In this document: positions 26,124-35,189 of the stretch, piece after piece
How the letters are laid out: every line of letters starts with the position of its first letter
How positions within the stretch are numbered: position 1 is the stretch's first letter
Origin: Chloroflexota bacterium
Lineage (GTDB): Bacteria > Chloroflexota > Anaerolineae > 4572-78 > J111
Length of the DNA stretch: 64,000 nt
Assembly (NCBI GenBank): GCA_016860845.1
Contig: BOKF01000040.1
Coordinates: 1 to 64,000, forward strand
Direction of reading: 5' to 3'
Position numbers and translations under genes: made by a program
Notes under the pieces: generated by a model
Databases searched by the model: none
Told to the model about the DNA's origin: nothing
What the model saw: the letters and a program-made list of their open reading frames with translations, nothing else

Positions 26124-27278
26124 ATGATAACAGCACCGCTAACATTGAATGGTCACAAAGTGGGCAGCAACCTGGAACGGGTGATTCGCTCCGGTCAGTT
26201 TGTCGTAACCGGAGAGTTAGGACCGCCCAAAAGTCACGACGCCGAGGTCATTCGCTCAAAGGCCAAACTGCTGAAGGGCTACGTGGACGCCGTCAACCTC
26301 ACCGACAACCAGACGGCCATTGTCCGCATGAGCAGCATTGCTGCCGGAGCCATTCTGGTTCAGGAGGGGTTAGAGCCGGTGATCCAGATGACCTGCCGCG
26401 ATCGCAATCGCCTGGCGATACAAAGCGATTTGTTGGGCGCAGCCGCGTTGGGCATCAAAAATCTGCTGTGCCTCTCCGGCGACCACCAATCGTTTGGCAA
26501 CCATCCTGGCGCTAAAAATGTCCACGATGTTGACTCGCTACAACTGGTGCGGATAGTCAAAGATTTGCGTGACGAAAATAAATTTCAGTGTGGTGAAGAG
26601 ATTAAGGGCGGCGGGCCGCGTTTCTTAATCGGGGCGGCAGCTAACCCCTTTGGCGACCCCTTTGAGTGGCGGCCCTATCGCCTGGCCAAAAAAGTTGCCG
26701 CCGGGGCCGACTTCATTCAAACCCAACTCATCTACGACATACCGCGCTTCAAGGAGTTTATGAAGCGAGTGGTAGACATGGGCTTGCACCAACAGATCGC
26801 TATTCTGGCCGGGGTGGGACCGCTCAAGAGCACCGGCATGGCCAAGCACATGCGCGATAACGTGCCCGGCATGCGGCTGGAGGACAGGTACATTGACCGC
26901 ATGGAAGCCGCTATTGGCGATATCGAGCCGCTCAAGGAGCTTAACAACCGGGCCAAAGCATTGGCTGCTCAATTAAAGGCATTGGAAGCCCCAACCGGTA
27001 ACGGTCACCGTACCGAAGTTGAGGCTGAATTGGCTGAACTTAATCAACGTATCGGTGAAGTTAAGGCCGCCCAGACCAAAGCTTGGCGAGGCGAGGGTAT
27101 CAAACTCTGCATCGAACAAATTCAGGAATTGCGTGAAATAGAAGGTGTAGCCGGAATTCATATTATGGCCATCGAATGGGAAGCAGCGGTCGCACCCATT
27201 GTCGAGGGGGCCGGTCTTTTGCCCCGGCCGAATTTTTCTGACTCCCCTAACGGGTCGGGACAGCCAAACGGAGGATGA
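26124..27278 (+). CDS. metF: MetF-like methylene-tetrahydrofolate reductase
   Basis: 384 residues. TIM-barrel enzyme that reduces 5,10-methylene-THF to 5-methyl-THF in the methyl branch of the Wood-Ljungdahl pathway. Visible: GQFVVTGELGPPKSHDAE, VNLTDNQTAIVRMSS, QMTCRDRNRLAIQSDL, NLLCLSGDHQ, FIQTQLIYD, AILAGVGPL. An unusual charged, coiled-coil-like insertion sits at about 280-325 before the last helix. Overlaps the hdrCB fusion region by 4 nt at an alternative ATG. Together with metV it closes the Hdr/Met set. Confidence 0.9.
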   Translation: MITAPLTLNGHKVGSNLERVIRSGQFVVTGELGPPKSHDAEVIRSKAKLLKGYVDAVNLTDNQTAIVRMSSIAAGAILVQEGLEPVIQMTCRDRNRLAIQSDLLGAAALGIKNLLCLSGDHQSFGNHPGAKNVHDVDSLQLVRIVKDLRDENKFQCGEEIKGGGPRFLIGAAANPFGDPFEWRPYRLAKKVAAGADFIQTQLIYDIPRFKEFMKRVVDMGLHQQIAILAGVGPLKSTGMAKHMRDNVPGMRLEDRYIDRMEAAIGDIEPLKELNNRAKALAAQLKALEAPTGNGHRTEVEAELAELNQRIGEVKAAQTKAWRGEGIKLCIEQIQELREIEGVAGIHIMAIEWEAAVAPIVEGAGLLPRPNFSDSPNGSGQPNGG

Positions 27279-27280
27279 AT

Positions 27281-28681
27281 ATGGCCAAACGACTAGCTCC
27301 AACTGAGACCCTGGCTCAAACGATCCAGCGAGAGACAGGGGAAAATGTTTTTCTTTGCTACCAGTGTGTCAAATGTACCAGCGGCTGCCCCCTGGCCGAG
27401 CATTTTGATTTGACCCCCAACCAAGTGATGCGTTCGGTGCAGCTTAATGAGGAGTCTGTGCTGGAATCAAATACTATTTGGCTCTGCGCCTCTTGTCAAA
27501 CCTGCACAACCCGCTGTCCCCAGGGGCTGGACATCGCCGGCGTGATGGATGCCCTGCGCATTGAGTCCCAACGGAGAGAAATCCCCGCCGCCATTCCCGA
27601 GGTAGCCAAATTTAGCCGTCTCTTTCTGGGAGATATTGGTATTTTTGGACGGTTATATGAAGTGGGCTTAATGGCCGGCCTCAACCTGGCCACCGGCCAG
27701 TTGACCAAAGATATGGATATGGGCCTGAAAATGATGAAGCGGCGCAAACTCAGGCTGGTGCCTGCTTTTGCCCGTCCGCCCAAAAATGTTGAACCGGTCC
27801 AACCGGCCGACAATAGAATTGCCTACTTTCCCGGCTGCTCCTTGCATGGCTCCGCTGCCGAGTATGACCACACCATCCGGGCCGTTTGTGAAACGGTGGG
27901 CCTGGAATTGGTTGAGCCGCCCGGCTGGATTTGCTGCGGTTCCAGTCCCGCTCACAGCACCGATCGCACCCTGGCCACGGTCATGCCCATCACCAACCTG
28001 GCCCTTATTGAACAGATGGGCCTAGATGAAGTGACCGCTCCCTGTAGCGCCTGTTTTGCCCGCCTGAAAGCAGCTACCCACACCCTGGCTCACAATGGCA
28101 GCCTGGTCGCTACAGTTAAAGAGCAGGTAGGCTATGATTATCAGCACACTGTTACCGTGCGGCACCTGTTGGATACTCTGGTTGATAGGGTGGGTCTGGC
28201 TGTTATCCAGAGCCATGTTAAAAAGCCGCTAATGGGCTTAAATGTAGCCAGTTATTATGGCTGCCTCATCACCCGACCGGCTCAGCTTACCGGAGCCGAA
28301 CACCCGGAATATCCTGTGAAGCTTGATAATTTAATGCGGGCGCTGGGGGCTGAGGCTGTTGATTGGTCTTACAAAACCGATTGCTGTGGGGGCAGTCTGG
28401 GGTTGACCCAAACGCCCCTGGCCCTGGAAATGACAAAACGCATTTTAGAAAATGCCCGCGCTTGCGGCGCTGATGTGGTGACGACGATGTGTCCGCTCTG
28501 CCACGTCAACCTGGATGCCCGGCAAAGCCAACTCAAACTTGATTTCAAGCTGCCCATTCTTTACAGTACGCAACTGATGGCCCTGGCTTTTGGCCTGGAT
28601 GAAAAGATCACGGCTTTCCAGAAAAACCTGGTGGACCCCCGGCCCGTTTTGGCAGAAAGAGTCGCCCGATTTAATGCTTGA
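27281..28681 (+). CDS. hdrCB: HdrC-HdrB fusion, heterodisulfide-reductase-type subunit
   Basis: 466 residues. The ATG at 27281 is chosen because GGAGG is 6 nt upstream; the ATG at 27275 has no room for a ribosome site. HdrC part: CYQCVKCTSGCP (about 26) and CASCQTCTTRCP (about 70), two 4Fe-4S sites. HdrB part: two CCG domains, CSLHGSAAEYDH...WICCGSS...CSAC and CLITRPA...DCCGGS...CPLC. In methanogens the CCG clusters cleave a heterodisulfide; in acetogen Met complexes HdrB probably only relays electrons to MetV. HdrB and HdrC are separate in Moorella-type operons. Confidence 0.9.
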   Translation: MAKRLAPTETLAQTIQRETGENVFLCYQCVKCTSGCPLAEHFDLTPNQVMRSVQLNEESVLESNTIWLCASCQTCTTRCPQGLDIAGVMDALRIESQRREIPAAIPEVAKFSRLFLGDIGIFGRLYEVGLMAGLNLATGQLTKDMDMGLKMMKRRKLRLVPAFARPPKNVEPVQPADNRIAYFPGCSLHGSAAEYDHTIRAVCETVGLELVEPPGWICCGSSPAHSTDRTLATVMPITNLALIEQMGLDEVTAPCSACFARLKAATHTLAHNGSLVATVKEQVGYDYQHTVTVRHLLDTLVDRVGLAVIQSHVKKPLMGLNVASYYGCLITRPAQLTGAEHPEYPVKLDNLMRALGAEAVDWSYKTDCCGGSLGLTQTPLALEMTKRILENARACGADVVTTMCPLCHVNLDARQSQLKLDFKLPILYSTQLMALAFGLDEKITAFQKNLVDPRPVLAERVARFNA

Positions 28682-28706
28682 GCAGCAGGGTTGAAAGGCA
28701 GAAACT

Positions 28707-29150
28707 ATGAGGATAATCTACGTCAAACCTGTTGAAATCATTGGCAATTGCCGGGCCAACCTAACCCTGGAGGATGAGTTTCGAATTAGGGGGATGAAAC
28801 TTGAAAATCCCAGGCAAAGCAACCTTTGTTTTTTGGCCCTGGGCCATTTGCCGGCCATTGTCGCCCAACTTCAACAGGATAATCATTTTTATGCCCACGT
28901 CATCTGCCCGGAGTGCCTTTCTCACCTGGGTTTAGCGAATAGTGTTACCTTTCTATTAGGCCATGCAGATAAATGGGAGCTGTGCCAGGCAATCTCAGAA
29001 TACCATAGACTATGGAAACAGCGCCCGGAATCACAAATTGCCGGACAACTGAGGATAGAAGCAACCCAGCATCAGAACCAAGGTGAGTACGCCGAGGCAA
29101 CCCAAAAGATGAAGGCAGCCCTGGCCGAGTTGAAACAACTTCAAGAGTGA
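28707..29150 (+). CDS. Uncharacterised Hdr-cluster protein
   Basis: 147 residues, family not recognised by me. Starts MRIIYVKPVEIIG. Cys residues occur as a lone CRAN near 15 and CPECLSHLG near 71, which could bind a metal. The last 35 residues are a helical, Gln/Glu/Lys-rich tail. It follows hdrCB by 26 nt with the same strand, so it may be an accessory or assembly factor of the complex. Confidence 0.6.
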   Translation: MRIIYVKPVEIIGNCRANLTLEDEFRIRGMKLENPRQSNLCFLALGHLPAIVAQLQQDNHFYAHVICPECLSHLGLANSVTFLLGHADKWELCQAISEYHRLWKQRPESQIAGQLRIEATQHQNQGEYAEATQKMKAALAELKQLQE

Positions 29151-29281
29151 GCTGCTCCTGTACCGTCTTGTCCAATCTTGAGGCTATTGTCTTGGCCGAG
29201 ATTTTTTCAGCAGCCCGCTCCCTTGACCCTGGCAAATTGGGGTAGCGCGATAGGGTTGATCGTCCATAAACTGCTGTCACT

Positions 29282-29362
29282 CAGCTCTGGGCCGGTGGGG
29301 CGGCTGTCGGCGCGCTGTTCGTCTGGCTGGCCGTGCTGTCTCTACCCGATGGCCGCTTGCAC
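29282..29362 (+). pseudogene. comEC: 81-bp comEC fragment
   Basis: This stretch matches comEC positions 12628-12708 base for base in length with about ten substitutions, from CAGCTsTGGG to GATGGCCGCyTGCAC. In comEC it spans a membrane helix just before the beta-lactamase domain. The flanks do not match. It is a duplicated scrap, not expressed as a ComEC. Confidence 0.8.
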
Positions 29363-29652
29363 TCAGGCATTATGGTGTGCTTAATTGATTTGGCTTCCTT
29401 CTCCAAGCATGATCCATCATCTAACCCAACAACCCTGTTTAAATCCACAAAATAAAAGTCAGCTCTCATTAAAATAGCTCCTTTTAAATCCGCTTCACCT
29501 AAATAAAACCCAAAAATTATTCGGAATGGTAGGGACGCCCCTTGCGGTCGTCCCGAGGGGCAGGTGCAGGGCCATGCCCCTACCTACCGGAATTAATATA
29601 TGGTTTGATTTAGGTCGGTATGGAACAAGCCAACCCTAATTCCTTAATACGC

Positions 29653-29680
29653 TTGCGCTCCGACCGGAATAGAGTAAAAT
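29653..29680 (+). promoter_or_regulatory. Possible selD promoter
   Basis: TTGCGC, 16-nt spacer, TAAAAT. About 80 nt before the selD start. Moderate match only. Confidence 0.35.
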
Positions 29681-29763
29681 AGGTTTGTGATCTTTTCCAG
29701 GTATCATCAAAGTAATTGACCACTTACCACCTGTACCCATGGTTTTGATTATTGAAATGAGGC

Positions 29764-30822
29764 ATGCTCTTGACCGGCGAGAAAATTAAATTGACCGCCC
29801 TGGCCAAATGCGCGGGCTGAGCCAGCAAAATGGCCCCCGAGGCTTTGACGCAGGTGCTGCGTCCTTTACACAACCTATTTAACGGCAACAGCCCGGCCAA
29901 TCTGTTGGTTGGCTTGGGCATGGCCGACGATGCGGCGGTCTACAAGCTGAACGAGCAGCAGGCCATCATCAACACCATAGATTTCTTCACGCCGGTGGTG
30001 GATGATCCCTATGATTACGGCGCGATTGCCGCAGCCAACTCCATGAGCGACGTGTACGCTATGGGCGGGGAAGTGACCTTTGCCCTAAATGTCGGCGCAT
30101 TTCCGGCCAATATGGAACCGGCCCTCATCACCGAAATCCTGCGCGGCGGGGCCGAAAAGGTGATCGAGGCCGGGGCGGTCATCGCCGGCGGGCATACCGT
30201 TACCGACGATGAGCCGAAATATGGCCTGGCCGTGACCGGCCTGGTCCACCCGGAGCGCATCTTCACCAAAGGGGGAGCTAAACCGGGCGATGCGCTGGTG
30301 TTAACCAAGCCGCTCGGCACAGGCACCATCAGTACGGCCCTCAAGCGCGGCCTGGCCGACCCAGCCCACGTTGCAGGAATGGTCGCCTCCATGAAGCGGC
30401 TTAACCGGGCGGCAGCTCAAGCTGGACAGGCCGTGGGCGGGATTAAAGCAGTGACGGACATTACCGGCTTCGGCCTGCTGGGGCATGGGATGGAGATGGC
30501 CCAGGCGTCAAACAGCAAACTTTTGCTTGAGTGGAGTCGGATGCCCCTGCTCGACGGCGCTGTGGACTACGCCGCCCAGTTCATTTTTCCAGGGGGGGCG
30601 TCGAATAACAAAATGTTTTTTGAGAAAGATGTTACTTTTGCCCCCGCCATCCCCGACGACCACCAGTGGTTGCTGTGGGATCCCCAGACATCCGGGGGGT
30701 TGCTGATGGCTATCCCGGCCGAGCGATTGGCCGATTTTCAAAGTATCTGCGCCGAGCGGAACCAACCGGCCTGGGTGGTCGGACAGGTTATCGCCGGCAG
30801 CGGCATCGAGGTTGTACCCTAA
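29764..30822 (+). CDS. selD: Selenophosphate synthase, itself a selenoprotein
   Basis: 352 residues if the TGA at 29818 is read as Sec (residue 19). Makes selenophosphate from selenide and ATP, the Se donor for Sec-tRNA. The N-terminus before the TGA reads KIKLTALAKCAG and after it ASKMAPEAL, matching the LT..A...G(C/U)..K..P active-site loop of SelD, where the Sec/Cys and Lys are catalytic. The start ATG at 29764 is the first in frame. Later motifs: DDAAVYKL, TIDFFTPVVDDPYDYG, NSMSDVYAMGG, AGGHTVTDDEP, DITGFGLLGHG. The next gene starts right after its stop. A caller ignoring Sec would start it at 29830 and lose the active site. Confidence 0.9.
29847..29863 (+). other. Candidate SECIS hairpin for selD
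   Basis: GACGCAG-GTG-CTGCGTC, a 7-bp stem (or 6 bp with loop GGTGC), 26 nt after the TGA. The loop has the GG/GU bases that bacterial SelB prefers. Confidence 0.55.
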
Positions 30823-31935
30823 ATGACAGAACCTTCTACGCCCAGCAGCACCCCACCGCCTCACCCCCATGACAGCGACGCCCATGTCGTCAACCCCATC
30901 AATATTGCCCGCGCCCGCCATGCCAGCGCCCAAGCCCAGCCAGCCGTTGATAGAACCCGCCAAATCTCCACAGTAACGAAGAGCCAGGCCAGTCCGACAA
31001 AGTCAGGTTTTCTACCGCTGATGGGCGGGCTGCATTGGGGTGGATCATCCAGCGGCTGCTTGTTGCTATCTATGCTGGGGGTAGTTTTTGTCCTGGGCGG
31101 CATTCTGGGGGGGATGATGGGCGGCGGGCTGATTCTGTGGGCCAACGACTCGGAGGTGGCCTTCTGGCGCAGCACACCCACCCCGACCCCCTTACCTACG
31201 CCAACGCCGATGCCCGTAGCCACCTCAACCCCTAGCCCCACCCCTGAACCGGTCGCCACAGCCTCAACGGAGGATCTTATTGCCCAAATTATTCCCTCGG
31301 TGGTGACGGTCATCAACCAGCAGCCGCAAACTTTTTCGGCCAATCCCGCCGACGCCCGCGTTGTCGGCTCCGGGGTGATTGTGGACAGCCGGGGCTTTAT
31401 TGCTACCAACCATCACGTCATCGAAAATGCTGGACTACTGAGTGTGGTTCTGGCTAATGGCCAAATGGTCGAAGCACAATTGATTACGTCTGATCCAACC
31501 CAGGATTTAGCTGTTTTGAAAGTCGGCGTGACCGATCTGCCGGCCATCATCTGGGGCGACTCAGCGGCAGTCCGTCCAGGACAGGGGGTGTACGCTATTG
31601 GCAGCCCTTTAGGAGACTTCCCCAGCTCGGTCAGCTTTGGGATTATCAGCGGCTTAAATCGAGCGCTGGAGATCAACCAGCATGTCATTGACGGCCTGAT
31701 TCAAACCGATGCCGCTATCAATCGGGGCAGTTCCGGCGGCCCGCTGGTGAATAACAAGGGTGAGGTAATTGGGATCAACACCTTCATCATCCGCGAGAGT
31801 GAGGATCGCGGCGTAGCCGAGGGCATCGCTTTTGCTATCCCGGCGGCGGCCGCTCAAAACCTGCTCAATCCCTGGATTGCCGCGGCCAGCGGCGAGACTG
31901 TCCCCATCCCGGTCTCCGGCCCGTCCGGGAATTAA
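30823..31935 (+). CDS. HtrA/DegP-like membrane-anchored serine protease
   Basis: 370 residues, ATG immediately after the selD stop. N-terminal 70 residues are polar and cytoplasmic, one helix at about 82-108 spans the membrane, a PTPTP stalk follows, and the trypsin-like domain is outside. Triad: His198 (TNHHVIE), Asp228 (QDLAVLKV), Ser304 (GSSGGPL). No PDZ domain follows, unlike DegP. It would degrade or process damaged envelope proteins. Its link with selD is probably only positional. Confidence 0.88.
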   Translation: MTEPSTPSSTPPPHPHDSDAHVVNPINIARARHASAQAQPAVDRTRQISTVTKSQASPTKSGFLPLMGGLHWGGSSSGCLLLSMLGVVFVLGGILGGMMGGGLILWANDSEVAFWRSTPTPTPLPTPTPMPVATSTPSPTPEPVATASTEDLIAQIIPSVVTVINQQPQTFSANPADARVVGSGVIVDSRGFIATNHHVIENAGLLSVVLANGQMVEAQLITSDPTQDLAVLKVGVTDLPAIIWGDSAAVRPGQGVYAIGSPLGDFPSSVSFGIISGLNRALEINQHVIDGLIQTDAAINRGSSGGPLVNNKGEVIGINTFIIRESEDRGVAEGIAFAIPAAAAQNLLNPWIAAASGETVPIPVSGPSGN

Positions 31936-31955
31936 CACCTAACAGCGAGGTATAA

Positions 31956-32582
31956 ATGAGAAATGTCTATGAGTCCTCTCATCCTCTGGTAAAGCATAAA
32001 CTGACCATCTTGCGCGATAGAGAAACCAAACCCAAAAAATTCCGCGAATTGATCCGCGAGATTGCGATCCTGCTGGCCTACGAAGCCACTCGTGATTTGG
32101 CCCTCGCGCCGACCACCGTAGAAACGCCGATGGGCCAAGCGCCGGGGGCTTTTTTACAGGAGCAGATTGGCCTGGTGCCGGTCTTGCGGGCGGGACTGGG
32201 GATGGTTGAGGGTGTATGGGAGATGATGCCCGGCAGCGAAGTCTGGCACATCGGCCTGTTTCGAGACGAACGCACCTTAAAGCCGGTGCAATACTACAAC
32301 AAACTGCCTGTCTCGCCCACCGTGCAGGTCTGCATTGTGCTCGACCCTATGCTGGCAACCGGCGGGTCAGCCTCGGCTACGGTTGATATTCTGAAAAAGT
32401 GGGGAGCACAGCGGATCAAATATATGGGCATTATCGCTGCGCCGGAAGGCATCAAAACTTTGCACGACGCCCACCCGGATGTAGATATTCATATCGCCGC
32501 CGTGGATGAACGCCTCAACGAGATTGGCTACATTGTGCCCGGCCTGGGTGACGCGGGCGACCGCCAATTTGGGACGGGTTGA
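31956..32582 (+). CDS. upp: Uracil phosphoribosyltransferase
   Basis: 208 residues, full length. Converts uracil and PRPP to UMP (pyrimidine salvage). Family motifs: [13 protein letters not shown] at the N-terminus, [13 protein letters not shown], the PRPP loop [11 protein letters not shown], and the C-terminal uracil site [16 protein letters not shown]. Start supported by GCGAGG upstream. Confidence 0.95.
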   Translation: MRNVYESSHPLVKHKLTILRDRETKPKKFRELIREIAILLAYEATRDLALAPTTVETPMGQAPGAFLQEQIGLVPVLRAGLGMVEGVWEMMPGSEVWHIGLFRDERTLKPVQYYNKLPVSPTVQVCIVLDPMLATGGSASATVDILKKWGAQRIKYMGIIAAPEGIKTLHDAHPDVDIHIAAVDERLNEIGYIVPGLGDAGDRQFGTG

Positions 32583-32583
32583 T

Positions 32584-33507
32584 TTGGTAGATGCTGCCCC
32601 TCAAAAGAATTTCACCTGGGCCGATGGGCTGCTCCTGCTGACCATCCTCTTTTGGAGCATCAACTTTTCCCTGGTCAAGTTCGCTTTAGCCGAATTACCG
32701 CCACTGGCATTCAACGGTTTGCGCATGGCTCTGGCTGCCGGGTTGATGCTCGCTCTGGTTCCAACCCTGGGCTATTCCCTTAAATTCCAGCGCCACCATC
32801 TTGGTCGCCTGATTATTTTGGGATTGTTAGGCAATACCTCGTACCAACTCTGCTTCATTTTTGGCATTGCTCGCACCAGCGCCGATAATGCTGCCTTGAT
32901 TCTGGCGACCGTCCCGGCCTGGGTTGCCCTGATTGGCACCCTGACCGGAACCGAAAAGGTTACGCCGGGCGGCTGGCTGGGCGTGGCTCTCTCTCTGGCC
33001 GGGATTGGCTTGATCATTTGGGGGGGCAGCCACCAAACTCAGCTTCACTTTGGCGGGGCAACATGGGTCGGCGATGCGTTGATCCTGGGCGCAACGCTGT
33101 GCTGGTCGCTCTATACCCTGATCAGCCGGCGCATGCTGCGTACTTACCCCTCTATCACCGTGACCAGCTTCACCACTGCCATCGGAGTTATCCCACTGGT
33201 GCTCATATCCATCCCGCCGCTGGCTCACCTGGAGTGGGGAACTATCTCGCTGACAGCCTGGAGTTCGCTCATCTTCTCAGGCATTTTTGGCATTGCCCTG
33301 GCCTATTTCTTCTGGAATTATGGCGTGTCCCGTCTGGGCAGTACCCGCACCTCGCTTTATTCCAACCTGACCCCACCCCTGGCGCTGCTAATGGCCTGGC
33401 TCCTGCTGGGCGAAACCCTGACCTTGCTCCAAATCGGGGGCGGCTTGCTGGCTCTCGGCGGGGTGGCCCTGGCCCGGCGCTACACGTATGATGTGACAAA
33501 AGCATAA
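32584..33507 (+). CDS. EamA/DMT-family transporter
   Basis: About 307 residues, TTG start at 32584 chosen because the longer frame overlaps upp. Ten hydrophobic helices in two EamA repeats (the first from WADGLLLLTILFWSINF, the second from WVGDALILGATLCWSLYTL). Likely exports a metabolite or amino acid; substrate unknown. It begins 1 nt after the upp stop and may be translationally coupled. Confidence 0.85.
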   Translation: MVDAAPQKNFTWADGLLLLTILFWSINFSLVKFALAELPPLAFNGLRMALAAGLMLALVPTLGYSLKFQRHHLGRLIILGLLGNTSYQLCFIFGIARTSADNAALILATVPAWVALIGTLTGTEKVTPGGWLGVALSLAGIGLIIWGGSHQTQLHFGGATWVGDALILGATLCWSLYTLISRRMLRTYPSITVTSFTTAIGVIPLVLISIPPLAHLEWGTISLTAWSSLIFSGIFGIALAYFFWNYGVSRLGSTRTSLYSNLTPPLALLMAWLLLGETLTLLQIGGGLLALGGVALARRYTYDVTKA

Positions 33508-33525
33508 CTGCCAGGAGTTATCTCC

Positions 33526-35001
33526 GTGTCTGAACTCTCTACCCTTGTCCAGCGAGTCTGGAACTACTGCCACATTTTGCGCGACGACGGCGTATCGTAT
33601 GGCGATTATTTGGAGCAGTTGACCTACCTGCTCTTTCTCAAAATGGCCGAAGAGGGCGGACAAATCGAGGCCATTCCGCCGGAGTTGAGTTGGTCCAGCT
33701 TGATTCCCCTTAAAGGAGAGGCCCTGGCCGGCCACTATGGTCACATTCTGGCCGAATTGGGTCAGGGGACAGGGCTAATCGCCACTATTTTCCGCCAGGC
33801 CCGGAACAAAATCACCGACCCGGCCAAGCTGGAACGGCTGCTGGCCTTGATTGACCAGGACTCCTGGACCGGCTTCGGCCTCGACATCAAGGCGGCGATC
33901 TACGAAGGGCTGCTGGAAAAGAATGCCCAGGACACCAAATCGGGCGCGGGCCAGTATTTCACCCCCCGGCCGCTGATCCAGGCCATTGTAGAGGTCATGC
34001 AGCCCGCTCCCGGCCAGTGCATCGCCGACCCGGCCGCCGGCACCGGCGGCTTTTTACTGGCCGCTTACGACTATATCCTCAAGCAGCATGGCCCGCTCGA
34101 CCCTGAACAGTTGCATCACCTCCGCCACGAGGCCCTGCACGGCCGGGAAATTGTAGACAACACTGCCCGGCTGGGCGTGATGAACCTTTATCTGCACGGT
34201 ATCAGCGCCAACAGCGCTGCCAGTCCGATCAGCATTGGCGACAGCTTATTGGCTGCCCCTGGCGAGCAGTTTGATATCGTGCTGACCAATCCGCCTTTTG
34301 GCAAAAAAGGCAGCGTGACCTTCACCCCGGCTGCCGGTGAAACGCGCCGCGAAACCCAGACTATCGTCCGTGACGATTTTTGGGCCGCGACCAGCAATAA
34401 GCAGCTCAACTTTGTCCAGCATGTCAAAACCTTGCTCAAGCCGGGCGGCAGAGCGGCCATGGTGGTGCCTGATAACGTGCTGTTTGAGGGCGGCGCGGGT
34501 GAAACCATCCGCCGCAAGCTGCTCCACCACACCGACATGCATACGCTGCTGCGCTTGCCGCCGGGTATTTTTTACGCCCAAGGGGTTAAGGCTAACGTGC
34601 TCTTTTTCAACGCCAAGCCGGCCAGCGAAAGACCCGGGACGGAGGCGTTGTGGGTTTATGATTTGCGCACCAACCAGAATTTTACGCTCAAGCAAAAACC
34701 GCTCACCCGCGCCGATTTGGACGATTTCGTGGCCTGCTTCAACCCGGCCAATCGCCAGGAACGCACCGCCACCTGGTCGGAGGCCAACCCGCAGGGGCGC
34801 TGGCGCTGCTACCGTTATGAGGAACTCTTGGCTCGTGACAAGGCTAATCTGGATATTTTCTGGCTGGGCGACCACAACCTGGCTGATCCTGCTACCCAGC
34901 TCGATCCCGACCGGCTGGCAGTCGAGATTGTCGAGGAGCTGGAAACCGCGTTGGAAGAATTTCGGGCGATGGTGGTTGATGAGGAGGAGGGGTTGGCATG
35001 A
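33526..35001 (+). CDS. HsdM-like N6-adenine DNA methyltransferase, orphan
   Basis: 491 residues, GTG start with AGGAG 9 nt upstream. N-terminal helical HsdM domain, SAM motif I ADPAAGTGGFLLAA (about 165-178), catalytic NPPF at 255-258 (NPPFGKKG). This is the type I modification subunit pattern. No specificity or restriction subunit is nearby. Downstream there is only a 12-codon frame that overlaps the stop by 4 nt, as a lost hsdS start would. It may be a solitary methylase or a decayed system. Confidence 0.88.
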   Translation: MSELSTLVQRVWNYCHILRDDGVSYGDYLEQLTYLLFLKMAEEGGQIEAIPPELSWSSLIPLKGEALAGHYGHILAELGQGTGLIATIFRQARNKITDPAKLERLLALIDQDSWTGFGLDIKAAIYEGLLEKNAQDTKSGAGQYFTPRPLIQAIVEVMQPAPGQCIADPAAGTGGFLLAAYDYILKQHGPLDPEQLHHLRHEALHGREIVDNTARLGVMNLYLHGISANSAASPISIGDSLLAAPGEQFDIVLTNPPFGKKGSVTFTPAAGETRRETQTIVRDDFWAATSNKQLNFVQHVKTLLKPGGRAAMVVPDNVLFEGGAGETIRRKLLHHTDMHTLLRLPPGIFYAQGVKANVLFFNAKPASERPGTEALWVYDLRTNQNFTLKQKPLTRADLDDFVACFNPANRQERTATWSEANPQGRWRCYRYEELLARDKANLDIFWLGDHNLADPATQLDPDRLAVEIVEELETALEEFRAMVVDEEEGLA

Positions 35002-35036
35002 GCCTGTGGCATGCCAGCGATGATGAAAACTTTTAA
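34998..35036 (+). other. 12-codon frame overlapping hsdM, possible hsdS relic
   Basis: ATGA overlap with the hsdM stop, encoding MSLWHASDDENF then TAA. Type I hsdS genes commonly overlap hsdM in this way. The rest of hsdS is absent, and the mobile element boundary is a further 118 nt away, so the element did not cause the truncation. Confidence 0.3.
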
Positions 35037-35042
35037 CCACCG

Positions 35043-35083
35043 ATTTCACAGATTACACGGATTTTGATCTTTATCTGTGAAAT
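35043..35083. repeat. Inverted repeat, 11-bp arms
   Basis: ATTTCACAGAT (35043-35053) and ATCTGTGAAAT (35073-35083). Sits between hsdM and the strong terminator. Confidence 0.75.
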
Positions 35084-35105
35084 TGTGTATCTATGTTACA
35101 ACGAA

Positions 35106-35136
35106 AAAGCCCTGCCATTGTGGCGGGGCTTTGGTT
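35106..35136. terminator. Bidirectional terminator hairpin
   Basis: AAAGCCCTGCCA-TTG-TGGCGGGGCTTT, 12 bp with one G-T pair, A-rich before and T-rich after. It would stop transcription from hsdM and, before integration, from the tRNA-Val that reads toward it. Confidence 0.75.
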
Positions 35137-35154
35137 CTTTGGATCAAAATGGAT

Positions 35155-35183
35155 CAGGTGGGCAGTACAAGACTCGAACTTGT
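35155..35183. repeat. attL, 29-bp direct repeat
   Basis: CAGGTGGGCAGTACAAGACT... identical for 29 bp with 62368-62396. It is a detached 3' fragment of tRNA-Val left by integration. Beyond it the two sites diverge (ACTGTC on the left, GACCTC on the right). Confidence 0.93.
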
Positions 35184-35189
35184 ACTGTC

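Larger units (their letters stand above)
29151..29763. other. Degenerate intergenic region
   Basis: No intact gene. It contains a short copy of comEC (29282-29362), a GC-rich imperfect inverted repeat (about 29530-29583, GTAGGGACGCCCC ... GGCCATGCCCCTAC) and a promoter-like site before selD. Confidence 0.55.

Noticed and set aside
29178..29384. 68-codon frame covering the comEC scrap
   Set aside because: It is in a different frame from ComEC and mixes unrelated sequence.
34998..35154. hsdS truncated by element insertion
   Set aside because: The attachment site is in tRNA-Val beyond a terminator; the pre-integration chromosome would also lack hsdS.
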